A DNA stretch of 64,000 bases from an uncultured Lachnospiraceae bacterium (GTDB lineage Bacteria; Bacillota; Clostridia; Lachnospirales; Lachnospiraceae): NCBI GenBank assembly GCA_934343915.1, contig CAKRIL010000003.1, positions 1-64,000 on the forward strand, given 5' to 3'. The position numbers and the translations under genes are program-made. Under the pieces are notes generated by a model. It was not told the DNA's origin. It did no database searches and was given only the letters and a program-made list of their open reading frames with translations. Positions 17,444 to 24,873 of this stretch are shown piece by piece (position 1 is the stretch's first letter; each line of letters begins with the position of its first letter).

Positions 17444-18169
17444 ATGAAAAAAACAGTTCTTATCACAGGTGCATCAAGAGGCATAGGCCGCGCGATTGCA
17501 CTGCTGTATGCAAAGCATAATTACAACGTAGTTATATGTGCAAGGCACTCTGATGCACTTGCAGACACCGCTGATGAGATAGCGAAGCTTGGTGCCGAAT
17601 GCCTCAGCGTCACCGCAGATGTCGGCTGTTATGATGATGTCGTAAGGCTTTTTGATGCTGCCATCGCGCGCTTCGGAGACATCGATATTCTCATAAACAA
17701 TGCCGGCATATCGCATATTGGACTTTTGCAGGATATGAGCATCGAGGAATGGAATCGCATTGTAAACATCAATCTGTCATCAGTATTTTCAACCTGCAAG
17801 CATGTCATACCTGTTATGCTGAGAGCCGGTCATGGCTCGATAATCAACATAAGCTCTGTGTGGGGTGTATCGGGTGCATCATGCGAGGTCGCATACTCCG
17901 CAACCAAGGGAGGCATCAACGCATTCACCAAGGCTCTTGCGAAGGAGCTCGCTCCATCAGGAATCAATGTCAACGCTATCGCATGCGGTGTGATTGACAC
18001 TGAGATGAACCATTGCTTCAGCGACGAAGAGATACAGAATATAATAGAAGAAATCCCCGCCGGCAGGATGGGAAATCCTGATGAGGTCGCAGCTCTTGCG
18101 CTCTCACTCGGAGAGGGAAGCAGCTATCTCACAGGGCAGATTATCGTGCTCGACGGGGGCTATATTTAA
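17444..18169 (+). CDS. Short-chain dehydrogenase/reductase, FabG-like
   Basis: The 241-residue SDR has the NAD(P) motif TGASRGIGRAI at residues 7-17, the structural NNAG near residue 82, and a catalytic Ser-Tyr-Lys set in SSVWG followed by YSATK near residue 148. The substrate is unknown. The fold fits 3-oxoacyl-ACP reductase, but no fatty-acid genes surround it, so I do not call it fabG. The ATG at 17420 would extend it by eight residues. It is the only plus-strand gene in the first 23 kb and converges on the AEC transporter with a 5-bp gap. Confidence 0.85.
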   Translation: MKKTVLITGASRGIGRAIALLYAKHNYNVVICARHSDALADTADEIAKLGAECLSVTADVGCYDDVVRLFDAAIARFGDIDILINNAGISHIGLLQDMSIEEWNRIVNINLSSVFSTCKHVIPVMLRAGHGSIINISSVWGVSGASCEVAYSATKGGINAFTKALAKELAPSGINVNAIACGVIDTEMNHCFSDEEIQNIIEEIPAGRMGNPDEVAALALSLGEGSSYLTGQIIVLDGGYI

Positions 18170-18174
18170 ATGCT

Positions 18175-19143
18175 TTAAAATATCTGAAGCAGAGCCACGA
18201 CAACGGGAATCGTAATAAGCGAAAGTGCCGTGGTGACAACTATATTTCTTGTGATGATTTTGGTATCGGCATTATGTTCATTCGCCATCATGACGACCAT
18301 GGAAGCGACAGGCATTCCGTTGGTTATGGTGGCGATTGACGTATAAAAGTCATTTACCTTCAAAAGTCTGCACACAAGCAGGGTCACTATCGGAATAACA
18401 AGAAGCCGTATCACGGAAAAGCCGTAGCTTCTTATATCACTGAGCGATTCCTTAACCGGATACTGCGCAAAGGCTGCTCCAAGTACAAGCATTGAGAGCA
18501 CCGATGTCACATTGCCTATCATGTAGCAGCTTTCATATATGATTCCATCATCCCTTATTCCCAAGACAAATATAACAAGTGCAAGTAATATCAGAATGAA
18601 GCCCGGTGTCACAAGCGCTTTTACAAGCTCCGCCGCCTTCTCCTTTTTACTCTTATGCTCTTTAGCTGCCTTTTCCCCTGATGTTCCCGCCGCCTTCTCA
18701 AAGCAGTACACCGCATAGGTATATATAAATATATTGAACGAAAAGTGCAGCATGGATGAATAAAATACCGCCGAGTCCCCAAGCACGGACTGTAATACCG
18801 GGAATCCCATAAATGAATTGTTGGAGAACACCATCATGCATTCATAGAGCGGTCTGTCCTGCGGGTTAATTCTTAACAGCCATGTAACAAGCTTGGCAAA
18901 AAGAATAAAACCGATGTACATAAGTATACCAGCCCCGAACAACAGCAGCACTCCCAGTCTGTTCTGTGTCGATGCACTGAGCGCGGTGGATATAATCCAC
19001 AGCGGAGCCGTCACCTTGACCACAAGTGATGACAGCTTCTTGCTTGTCCGCGCATCAATTATATCGAACTTATATAATACAAATCCAAGCACAAGCACAA
19101 TGAACAGCTTAAACATGCACTTTGCTATAACCATAATGTCCAT
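18175..19143 (-). CDS. AEC family transporter
   Basis: The 322-residue membrane protein has about ten hydrophobic segments arranged as two halves split by a charged cytoplasmic loop (AAKEHKSKKEKAAELVKAL near residue 165). Asn and Pro breaks in the first helix of each half (VKVTAPLWIISTALSAS; GMPVASMVVMMANEH) are typical of the auxin efflux carrier/BASS-like fold. Members export or take up small organic acids; the substrate here is unknown. It is 27 bp downstream of the arabinofuranosidase on the same strand, so a link with sugar metabolism is possible but unproven. Confidence 0.85.
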   Translation of the reverse strand: MDIMVIAKCMFKLFIVLVLGFVLYKFDIIDARTSKKLSSLVVKVTAPLWIISTALSASTQNRLGVLLLFGAGILMYIGFILFAKLVTWLLRINPQDRPLYECMMVFSNNSFMGFPVLQSVLGDSAVFYSSMLHFSFNIFIYTYAVYCFEKAAGTSGEKAAKEHKSKKEKAAELVKALVTPGFILILLALVIFVLGIRDDGIIYESCYMIGNVTSVLSMLVLGAAFAQYPVKESLSDIRSYGFSVIRLLVIPIVTLLVCRLLKVNDFYTSIATITNGMPVASMVVMMANEHNADTKIITRNIVVTTALSLITIPVVVALLQIF

Positions 19144-19170
19144 TACAAAATCCCCGATTCTGAAACAATT

Positions 19171-21486
19171 CTATTCAAATACAAGTACATTCACGGAATG
19201 AGGCTTAACCTTAAGCACATATTCATTCTCCGCAAGCGCACTCTCCACAGTCTCCGGTCTTATCCTGTCAGGCTGCTCGAAGGTATTCTCGGCTGATAGT
19301 GCACAGTCCGACAGACTGTGTATCGTAACCTTTTTCTTTTCAGTTCCTTCTATATCAATATATACCTCTCTGTCATCGCCCGTAAGGTTCACCGCTTTTA
19401 CAATCGTTCTGCCTGATGTATCCTTAGAAGCTGCGGCATAGATTTCCTCAAGCTCCGGAAGTCTGTCCACCGTGTCATTGTAGAGCTCCCCGTTCACGTA
19501 GGTTCTGATTCTTCTTCCGTCTATATCCAGTGCCAGCAGGTATTCTTCATCCGTGACATGGAATATTCTGTGTGATATCGTGGACGCCCTTCCGTTCCTA
19601 AAGCTTGATATGTTGCAGTCCCAATTATCCCAGCCTCCGAATTCCCACATAATATAATTCTTCTCGTCACGCTGTCCGAACAGAAGCTTGAAGCCCTTCC
19701 TGCCCTGTGAACGTCTGAACTTAAACTCCACACGATAATGAGCACTGTCCGCCTCCGCGACAGTATGTGCCTCACCGGCCGTCGTAATGTCGAACTGAGC
19801 ACCTTCAATGATGCCGCCGTCGCCCTTGCAGTCAGTGAGCTTCACATCCCATACTCTTCCAGCAATATCATTTCCGATAAGTTTGATACTGCCGGCTATA
19901 TTTTTCTCATCGGTGAGCGGAATAACCCCATCTAAGCCTTCAAGCTTCATATTAAGCTCATAGTCGCCCTGATTCTCCATGAAAAGCTTCTGTACATGAT
20001 AGTTCGCAGTCTTTACAACCCTGTAATTGTCATACATAAGCATGTCAGGCTGCCAATTAATGTAATCCTTATTGGCAAGCATCGGTGCATAGCATGCAAG
20101 CCCGACAACCGGTGCCTTCTCAAGGTGTGTCATATATGCAGCCTCTACAAGAGCATTGTAATATGTATTTCCCCATGATGCATACTCGCCAAGGAACACC
20201 TTCGTTCCGCTCGCATCATAGTCATCATAGTGGTGCATATTCGCCATGAACCATTCCGGCGAGCTGTAATAATGCTCATCAATATAGTCTGAGCCGTACT
20301 CCCTCGCACTTCTCCAGCCGTCATCATATCCCTCCCCGACGGCAAAAGGTCCTGCCGTGTTGATAATCTTTATATCAGGATATTTCTCACGAATCGCCTT
20401 ATGAAAATATGGGTAGCGTTCAAAAAATCCTGCTCCTATCTCCTCATTTCCGATTCCTATATATTCAAGCCCGAACGGCTTTTCATGCCCGAGCTCTGTT
20501 CTTATGGCTCCCCACTTCGTGCTGCTGTCACCGTTGGCGAACTCGATAAGGTCAAGCGCATCATCAACCCATGCTCCGAGTTCATCGATAGGGGCACCCT
20601 CTCCGCTGTGCGGGTTGAAGCCTCCCGGAAGTACCGGAAGCGGCTTCGCTCCTATATCCTCGCAGAAGCAGAAATATTCATAATATCCAAGTCCGAGTGT
20701 CTGATTATAGCCCCAGTTGTTCCTCCATGCAGGACGCTTCTCGACATCACCGAGGGTTCTCTTCCATCTGTACATGGAATCTCTTGCATGGTCGTCAAGA
20801 CTTCCCGTGTGCGTAAGACATCCTCCCGGGAATCTCATAAAGCGCGGCTTCATGTCAGCAAGAGCCTGTGCGATATCCTTTCTCAATCCATTTGCTCTGC
20901 CGTTAAAGGTATCTCTCGGGAACAGTGAAATCATATCAAGCTTAGCTTCCCCATCGTCCCCAAATATTAAGTAAAGTCGTCCCTTCGTGGTGTCTCCCGA
21001 AGCAGTAAGCTCCGTCTTATACTGCTTCCAGTCCGGTGAATCCACTACAGCTTCGCTCTCAGCGAATATATTGTTGTCATCATCCCTCACCTCAATTTTT
21101 AAAGGCAGCTTCCCTGATGCGCCTGAAATAACTGCTGCAAATATCGAGAAATCATACTTTTCTCCGTTCTTTACACATATTCCCGTGTTAAATCCGAGGT
21201 TTCTGACATAATCCCCTGCATGTCCGCTGATTGTCAGGTAATGTGTATTCTCCTCGTTAAGCGGTGCCGCAGCCCCGACCTCCCACATCATCGCATCCGA
21301 CTTCTCCCACGCCGTATAGCTGTTGTATTCCTTATTGTCGATTGAAGCAAATTCAAATGAACGGTTCTGAATCAGCTCGGCATACAAGCCCCCGTCAGCC
21401 GCATGATTGATGTCCTCAAAGAAAATTCCGAACAAATCCTTGAGTTCTTTCGTAACCTGATTTTCATACACTGTTATTCGCTTCAT
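19171..21486 (-). CDS. GH51 alpha-L-arabinofuranosidase with extra beta-sandwich domain
   Basis: This 771-residue glycoside hydrolase releases arabinose from arabino-oligosaccharides. No signal peptide is present, so it should act in the cytoplasm. GH51 features are FGIFFEDINHAADGG at residues 20-34, MRFPGGCLTH near residue 215, the acid/base Glu in GIGNEEIGAG near residue 345 and the nucleophile Glu in VFLGEYASWG near residue 420. A segment at about 545-670 (EFKFRRSQGRKGFKLLFGQ; IMWEFGGWDNWDC) looks like a concanavalin/CBM-type sandwich inserted before the C-terminal strands. The ATG at 21486 has GGAGAGG upstream; the TTG two codons earlier is not needed. Confidence 0.92.
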   Translation of the reverse strand: MKRITVYENQVTKELKDLFGIFFEDINHAADGGLYAELIQNRSFEFASIDNKEYNSYTAWEKSDAMMWEVGAAAPLNEENTHYLTISGHAGDYVRNLGFNTGICVKNGEKYDFSIFAAVISGASGKLPLKIEVRDDDNNIFAESEAVVDSPDWKQYKTELTASGDTTKGRLYLIFGDDGEAKLDMISLFPRDTFNGRANGLRKDIAQALADMKPRFMRFPGGCLTHTGSLDDHARDSMYRWKRTLGDVEKRPAWRNNWGYNQTLGLGYYEYFCFCEDIGAKPLPVLPGGFNPHSGEGAPIDELGAWVDDALDLIEFANGDSSTKWGAIRTELGHEKPFGLEYIGIGNEEIGAGFFERYPYFHKAIREKYPDIKIINTAGPFAVGEGYDDGWRSAREYGSDYIDEHYYSSPEWFMANMHHYDDYDASGTKVFLGEYASWGNTYYNALVEAAYMTHLEKAPVVGLACYAPMLANKDYINWQPDMLMYDNYRVVKTANYHVQKLFMENQGDYELNMKLEGLDGVIPLTDEKNIAGSIKLIGNDIAGRVWDVKLTDCKGDGGIIEGAQFDITTAGEAHTVAEADSAHYRVEFKFRRSQGRKGFKLLFGQRDEKNYIMWEFGGWDNWDCNISSFRNGRASTISHRIFHVTDEEYLLALDIDGRRIRTYVNGELYNDTVDRLPELEEIYAAASKDTSGRTIVKAVNLTGDDREVYIDIEGTEKKKVTIHSLSDCALSAENTFEQPDRIRPETVESALAENEYVLKVKPHSVNVLVFE

Positions 21487-21509
21487 TCCCAATACCTCTC
21501 CTTATATAT

Positions 21510-22631
21510 TTATTGCTTTCCGCTTTTGATTTTCTTCACAATGCTGCGTCCGTACTCGCCCACCAGCGCACCCATGATTCTGCGCATCATCTTTGCCTTG
21601 TCCGGCTCCATCGCGAACATCTCCTTCGCCATGTTATTGAACATAGCCGGCTTGTACTGTTCAAGGTCGGACAGATATTTGATTCCCGCCTTGGTCAGTG
21701 TATCGTATATCGCATCAACGAAAGCAACTCTCTCCTCGTCATTCAAGCCCATAATCCATGTTCTCAATGTATTGTCAATGACAAGGCTCTCCCTCGAACG
21801 CTCGTCCAGCTTAACAAAACCGTTCCTGTACACCTGCCAGCTCAAGCCGTCGTGCTGCATGATTCCCTTGCTGACGCTTTTTACGACCTCATAGCTGTCG
21901 CCATGCTCCAACAGCATACCCACTATCGATGTCTCCGGCACAATCGTCCTGATTCTATCCTTTATCCCGATATACGACTCCTTCTCAATCATCGATTCGA
22001 GGAATCCCGGGCCATCATTGTTATATATCTCTATTATTCTGCTTTTCAGGCGGTCATAGCACATCACCGCTGCATATATCGCAAGATTGCCTCCCTTGGA
22101 ATGTCCGCCTATGCGAATCCTTCTCCCATCCTGCGGAATCGTCTTTTCAAGATACTCAACCGCCTCCTCCTGCGACGGTACAGGCATCTGATAAGCCATG
22201 TTGAGATCTTCCTTCCACCCCAGTATCGTGTCATCCGTCCCTGAATACGACACAAAGATTGTATCATCCGGCAGATATATATGCAGTGCTGAGAACTGCT
22301 CCTGATTTTCAAAATCATGCTTGTCCACATATGCCGCCAGAACCGCATCCGAGAATCGCTTTCCATTCGCCATCTCATACAATAGCAGTCCGGCATTCTG
22401 TTCCAGCTTGCAGCTGTTCTCAACTCTTCCGCTCGCCCTAAGACGTGCCGCCGCCTCACGCACGGTAACACCCTGCGCATTTTTTCCAAGCTGCGGTTCA
22501 GGCACAATTCTGTCCAGCGCCGCGTAGCTCAATTCCGCAAGTATCAGGTTATCAACTTCATTAAAAGGAAGAACGGAAAATTCAAAATCTCCATACCATT
22601 CAAGGTAATCCATTATATTTCCTGTCATCAT
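21510..22631 (-). CDS. Mbeg1-like (DUF2974) alpha/beta-hydrolase protein
   Basis: The 373-residue protein begins near MMTGNIMDYLEWYGD and carries the nucleophile elbow IGGHSKGGNLAIYAAV near residue 170, the signature of the Mbeg1-like lipase-fold family. An Asp (NNDGPGF) follows near residue 208, with a possible His later (LEHGDSYEVV). The physiological substrate is unknown in bacteria. GGAGGTG precedes the ATG at 22631. It lies between the Crp/Fnr gene and the arabinofuranosidase with gaps of tens of bases, so they may share a transcript. Confidence 0.85.
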   Translation of the reverse strand: MMTGNIMDYLEWYGDFEFSVLPFNEVDNLILAELSYAALDRIVPEPQLGKNAQGVTVREAAARLRASGRVENSCKLEQNAGLLLYEMANGKRFSDAVLAAYVDKHDFENQEQFSALHIYLPDDTIFVSYSGTDDTILGWKEDLNMAYQMPVPSQEEAVEYLEKTIPQDGRRIRIGGHSKGGNLAIYAAVMCYDRLKSRIIEIYNNDGPGFLESMIEKESYIGIKDRIRTIVPETSIVGMLLEHGDSYEVVKSVSKGIMQHDGLSWQVYRNGFVKLDERSRESLVIDNTLRTWIMGLNDEERVAFVDAIYDTLTKAGIKYLSDLEQYKPAMFNNMAKEMFAMEPDKAKMMRRIMGALVGEYGRSIVKKIKSGKQ

Positions 22632-22687
22632 ATCCGACACCTCCATATCAAATCCGGTACTTCATAATCAAACAATCTTTTCATTCG

Positions 22688-23347
22688 TCATCCGTGCAGT
22701 TCAACCCCAAGCAGCGTAAAATTATTTTTATAAAAGTCTATCACGCCCTCCTTTTTAAGCCTCCCAAGCATAGCCGACAGTGCACTCCTGTCAGCCGCAA
22801 GGTAGTCCGCCATGCCTGCTCTGTCGAGGCTTATCGTGAAGCTGCTGCTCCCCGCCTCAAGTGCCTGCTGCTTAAGGTATGACAATATCTTCTCCCTGAG
22901 TGAGCGCTGCGAAAGGTGCTCGATTCTATCCGTCAAAAACACATTCTTTCTTGCGAACATATAGACCAGTCTTCTGTTGACCGCCCCTGACTCATCAGCC
23001 TGTACAAGCTCTGCATATGGCAGCCACAGCACATCCGCATCGCTCTCCGCATACACATCAACCGTCGCCGCACAGCCCGAGCATGCAAATGCTTCCCCGA
23101 AAATATCTCCGCTCTCAAGATGCGCAAGTATCGTGCTGTTCCCCCAAAAGTCATCCTTCACAACCCTTGCACTTCCCGAAAGCAGCACGCCGATGCTCGT
23201 CACTCTGCTCCCAAGGCTTATGATGTTCTCCCCCTGTCTCAGCTGCTGTCTGCGCACCTTGCTCCTATCAAGTATATCGGCAATATTCTCATCCGCCAGC
23301 CCCGCAAACAGAGGAAGCTTGTTAATCACATTACTGTATTCCTGCAT
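22688..23347 (-). CDS. Crp/Fnr family transcriptional regulator
   Basis: The 219-residue protein has a cyclic-nucleotide-type jelly roll (about residues 8-115, IISLGSRVTSIGVLLSGSA, SGDIFGEAFACSG) and a C-terminal winged helix (about 150-219; MADYLAADRSALSAMLGRLKKEG). There is no N-terminal cysteine cluster like that of classical FNR, although single cysteines occur near residue 85. The start at 23347 has GGGGGGTG upstream; the one at 23368 has no ribosome site. It diverges from the ferredoxin-like gene, and a perfect 14-bp palindrome lies in its own leader, suggesting autoregulation. Confidence 0.9.
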   Translation of the reverse strand: MQEYSNVINKLPLFAGLADENIADILDRSKVRRQQLRQGENIISLGSRVTSIGVLLSGSARVVKDDFWGNSTILAHLESGDIFGEAFACSGCAATVDVYAESDADVLWLPYAELVQADESGAVNRRLVYMFARKNVFLTDRIEHLSQRSLREKILSYLKQQALEAGSSSFTISLDRAGMADYLAADRSALSAMLGRLKKEGVIDFYKNNFTLLGVELHG

Positions 23348-23392
23348 TCGGCACCCCCCAACATACAAAATCCGGTCAAAAACTTCTTTTAT

Positions 23393-23406
23393 GTTGTAAT
23401 TACAAC
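23393..23406. promoter_or_regulatory. Perfect palindrome, candidate Crp/Fnr operator
   Basis: The 14-bp sequence GTTGTAATTACAAC is its own reverse complement. It begins about 9 bases after the predicted transcription start of the Crp/Fnr gene, where binding would block transcription. Confidence 0.55.
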
Positions 23407-23421
23407 CGATAATTATATTTT

Positions 23422-23450
23422 ATTATATTATGATGTCTGAGTAAAATCAA
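23422..23450 (-). promoter_or_regulatory. Sigma-A promoter for the Crp/Fnr gene
   Basis: On the minus strand TTGATT (450-445), a 17-bp spacer and TATAAT (427-422) place the start of transcription near 23415. Confidence 0.6.
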
Positions 23451-23471
23451 TATACCACTTAGGTTTCCGGC

Positions 23472-23516
23472 GTTAAAACATACTGTTCTGTTTCTACGTG
23501 TATGGCATGTTTTAAC
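23472..23516. promoter_or_regulatory. 10-bp inverted repeat between divergent genes
   Basis: GTTAAAACAT (23472-23481) and ATGTTTTAAC (23507-23516) are exact reverse complements separated by 25 bp. They lie about 55 bp before the ferredoxin-like gene, a suitable place for an activator or looped repressor. The protein that binds them is unknown. Confidence 0.45.
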
Positions 23517-23570
23517 ACTCGATTCATAAAAAATGGAATTTAATAAATAAGCTCAGAAAAGAGGATTAGT

Positions 23571-24365
23571 ATGATTAGACAGATTATTAAAATTGATGAA
23601 GAAAAATGCATCGGCTGTGGTCTGTGTGCCACAGCATGTCATGAGGGTGCTATTGATATAATAGACGGCAAGGCAAAGCTTGTCCGCGAGCATTACTGTG
23701 ATGGTCTTGGAGACTGTCTCCCTGCATGTCCTGTCGATGCCATCCACTTTGAACACCGCGAAGCTCCTGCATATGACGAAGCTGCTGTTCTTGCCTCCAA
23801 GGCTGCCAAGCAGACCGGAGCAGCCACACCTTCCGCCTCCGCTTCCGCAGTATCTCATGATTCTGCCCCTGCTCCTGTATTCCACGGATGCCCTGGCTCA
23901 CGTGCAAGAACCATCTCACACGCAGCAGCCGATACCTCGAACGGAAGCCATTCTTCGGAGGCAGGTTCAGACAGTACTCAGGACAATTCACTTCAGAACA
24001 CAAGCATGCTCTCACAGTGGCCTGTACAGATTAAGCTTGTTCCCGTATGCGCCCCATACTTTGACAATGCTAATCTTCTCATAGCAGCCGACTGTACCGC
24101 ATACGCTTACGGCAATTTCCATAAGCGTTTTATAAAAAACCATATCACTGTAATCGGATGTCCTAAGCTTGACGATACCGACTACACCGAAAAGCTCACA
24201 CAGATAATAGCCAACAACAATATCAAGAGCGTAACCATCGTCCGCATGGAGGTTCCTTGCTGCGGCGGTATCGAGAACGCCGCCAAGAATGCTCTCAGAG
24301 CGAGCGGCAAGTTCATACCATGGCAGGTGTACACAATCTCTACCGAGGGGGAGATACTGGAGTAG
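23571..24365 (+). CDS. 4Fe-4S dicluster ferredoxin-like protein with C-terminal Cys-rich domain
   Basis: The 264-residue protein opens with two [4Fe-4S] motifs (CIGCGLCATAC at residues 11-21 and CDGLGDCLPAC near 43-53). A low-complexity Ala/Ser linker covers about 75-145. A conserved-looking domain with scattered cysteines follows (LVPVCAPYF, AADCTAYAYG, VIGCPKLDD and VPCCGGIENAA). The C-terminal domain could hold a further metal centre. It is probably an electron carrier or redox sensor partner. Divergence from a Crp/Fnr regulator, an arrangement often tied to redox or nitrosative stress, suggests that regulator controls it. No hcp gene is present here. Confidence 0.8.
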   Translation: MIRQIIKIDEEKCIGCGLCATACHEGAIDIIDGKAKLVREHYCDGLGDCLPACPVDAIHFEHREAPAYDEAAVLASKAAKQTGAATPSASASAVSHDSAPAPVFHGCPGSRARTISHAAADTSNGSHSSEAGSDSTQDNSLQNTSMLSQWPVQIKLVPVCAPYFDNANLLIAADCTAYAYGNFHKRFIKNHITVIGCPKLDDTDYTEKLTQIIANNNIKSVTIVRMEVPCCGGIENAAKNALRASGKFIPWQVYTISTEGEILE

Positions 24366-24386
24366 GCTTTTATGAACTAACGGACG

Positions 24387-24543
24387 GCAAAAAATAAGGG
24401 TATAATCCTCCTGCTTACACGGACTGACATTCCGATAAGCCTCAAGCATAAGAAGCGTGTTCGCCATAGGGCTCCACGCTTCTCTGAGTCTCATCTCCAT
24501 AGTCCGTTAAATCGCAGCAGGATTATACCCTTCTTATTTGCCT
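24387..24543. repeat. Long imperfect hairpin element C
   Basis: The left side of this stretch, AAATAAGGGTATAATCCT and CTGC, pairs with the right side AGGATTATACCC, TTATTT and GCAG. Inside, CGGACT pairs with AGTCCG, and AGAAGCGTG (24450-24458) pairs with CACGCTTCT. The arms are about 70 bp with a 3-base bulge and mismatched internal loops. It starts about 20 bp after the ferredoxin-like gene. It shares no obvious sequence with the 230-bp elements and could be a MITE, a processed RNA or an unusual terminator. Confidence 0.55.
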
Positions 24544-24620
24544 GTTACATTTATTACTACCCACATCAACTTCCCACAATCCAACAATTTATTTCATCAT
24601 TATTTGTCACAGCCTTCATG

Positions 24621-24850
24621 GTGCATAATGGTTATACTTATGCGCGGCGCGACTTTTGGGAGAAGCTTAGATGTTCTTGAGTTCTGCCCGGCACACAGCC
24701 AAAAACGACACGGATGTCGTTTTAGCTGCCATAGCACAGGATGTGCGTCTGGCAGCGTTGGCGGCAGAATAGAATGAGTACATCAGAACTCTTAGAACAT
24801 CATGCTTCGTACAACGGAGCCGCCGCACATAAATATAACCCATTATGCAC
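24621..24850 (+). repeat. 230-bp inverted-repeat element, copy A
   Basis: The ends GTGCATAATGG and CCATTATGCAC start inverted arms of about 30 bp (one indel, a few mismatches). Inside are conserved CGACTTTTGGGAGAAGC on the left and GCTTCGTACAACGGAGC on the right. A second stem follows (GATGTTCT/AGAACATC, GAGTTCTG/CAGAACTC), then two hairpins: AAAACGACA-CGGA-TGTCGTTTT (24702-24723), and GCTGCCA/TGGCAGC with inner GCACA-GGA-TGTGC (24725-24756). Copy B at 54.9 kb has the same plan on the other strand. It lies between the convergent ferredoxin-like gene and uvrA. The 24366-24873 gap holds nothing else besides element C. Confidence 0.8.
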
Positions 24851-24873
24851 CCGAAATCACCCTTATATTATCA

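Noticed and set aside
24012..24500. Minus-strand frame opposite the ferredoxin-like gene and hairpin C
   Set aside because: It overlaps a clear plus-strand gene and spans a palindrome; no ribosome site was seen.
24538..24777. Small plus-strand reading frame through element A
   Set aside because: It follows the repeat and has no ribosome site; its HGCR-like similarity to the frame in copy B reflects repeated DNA.
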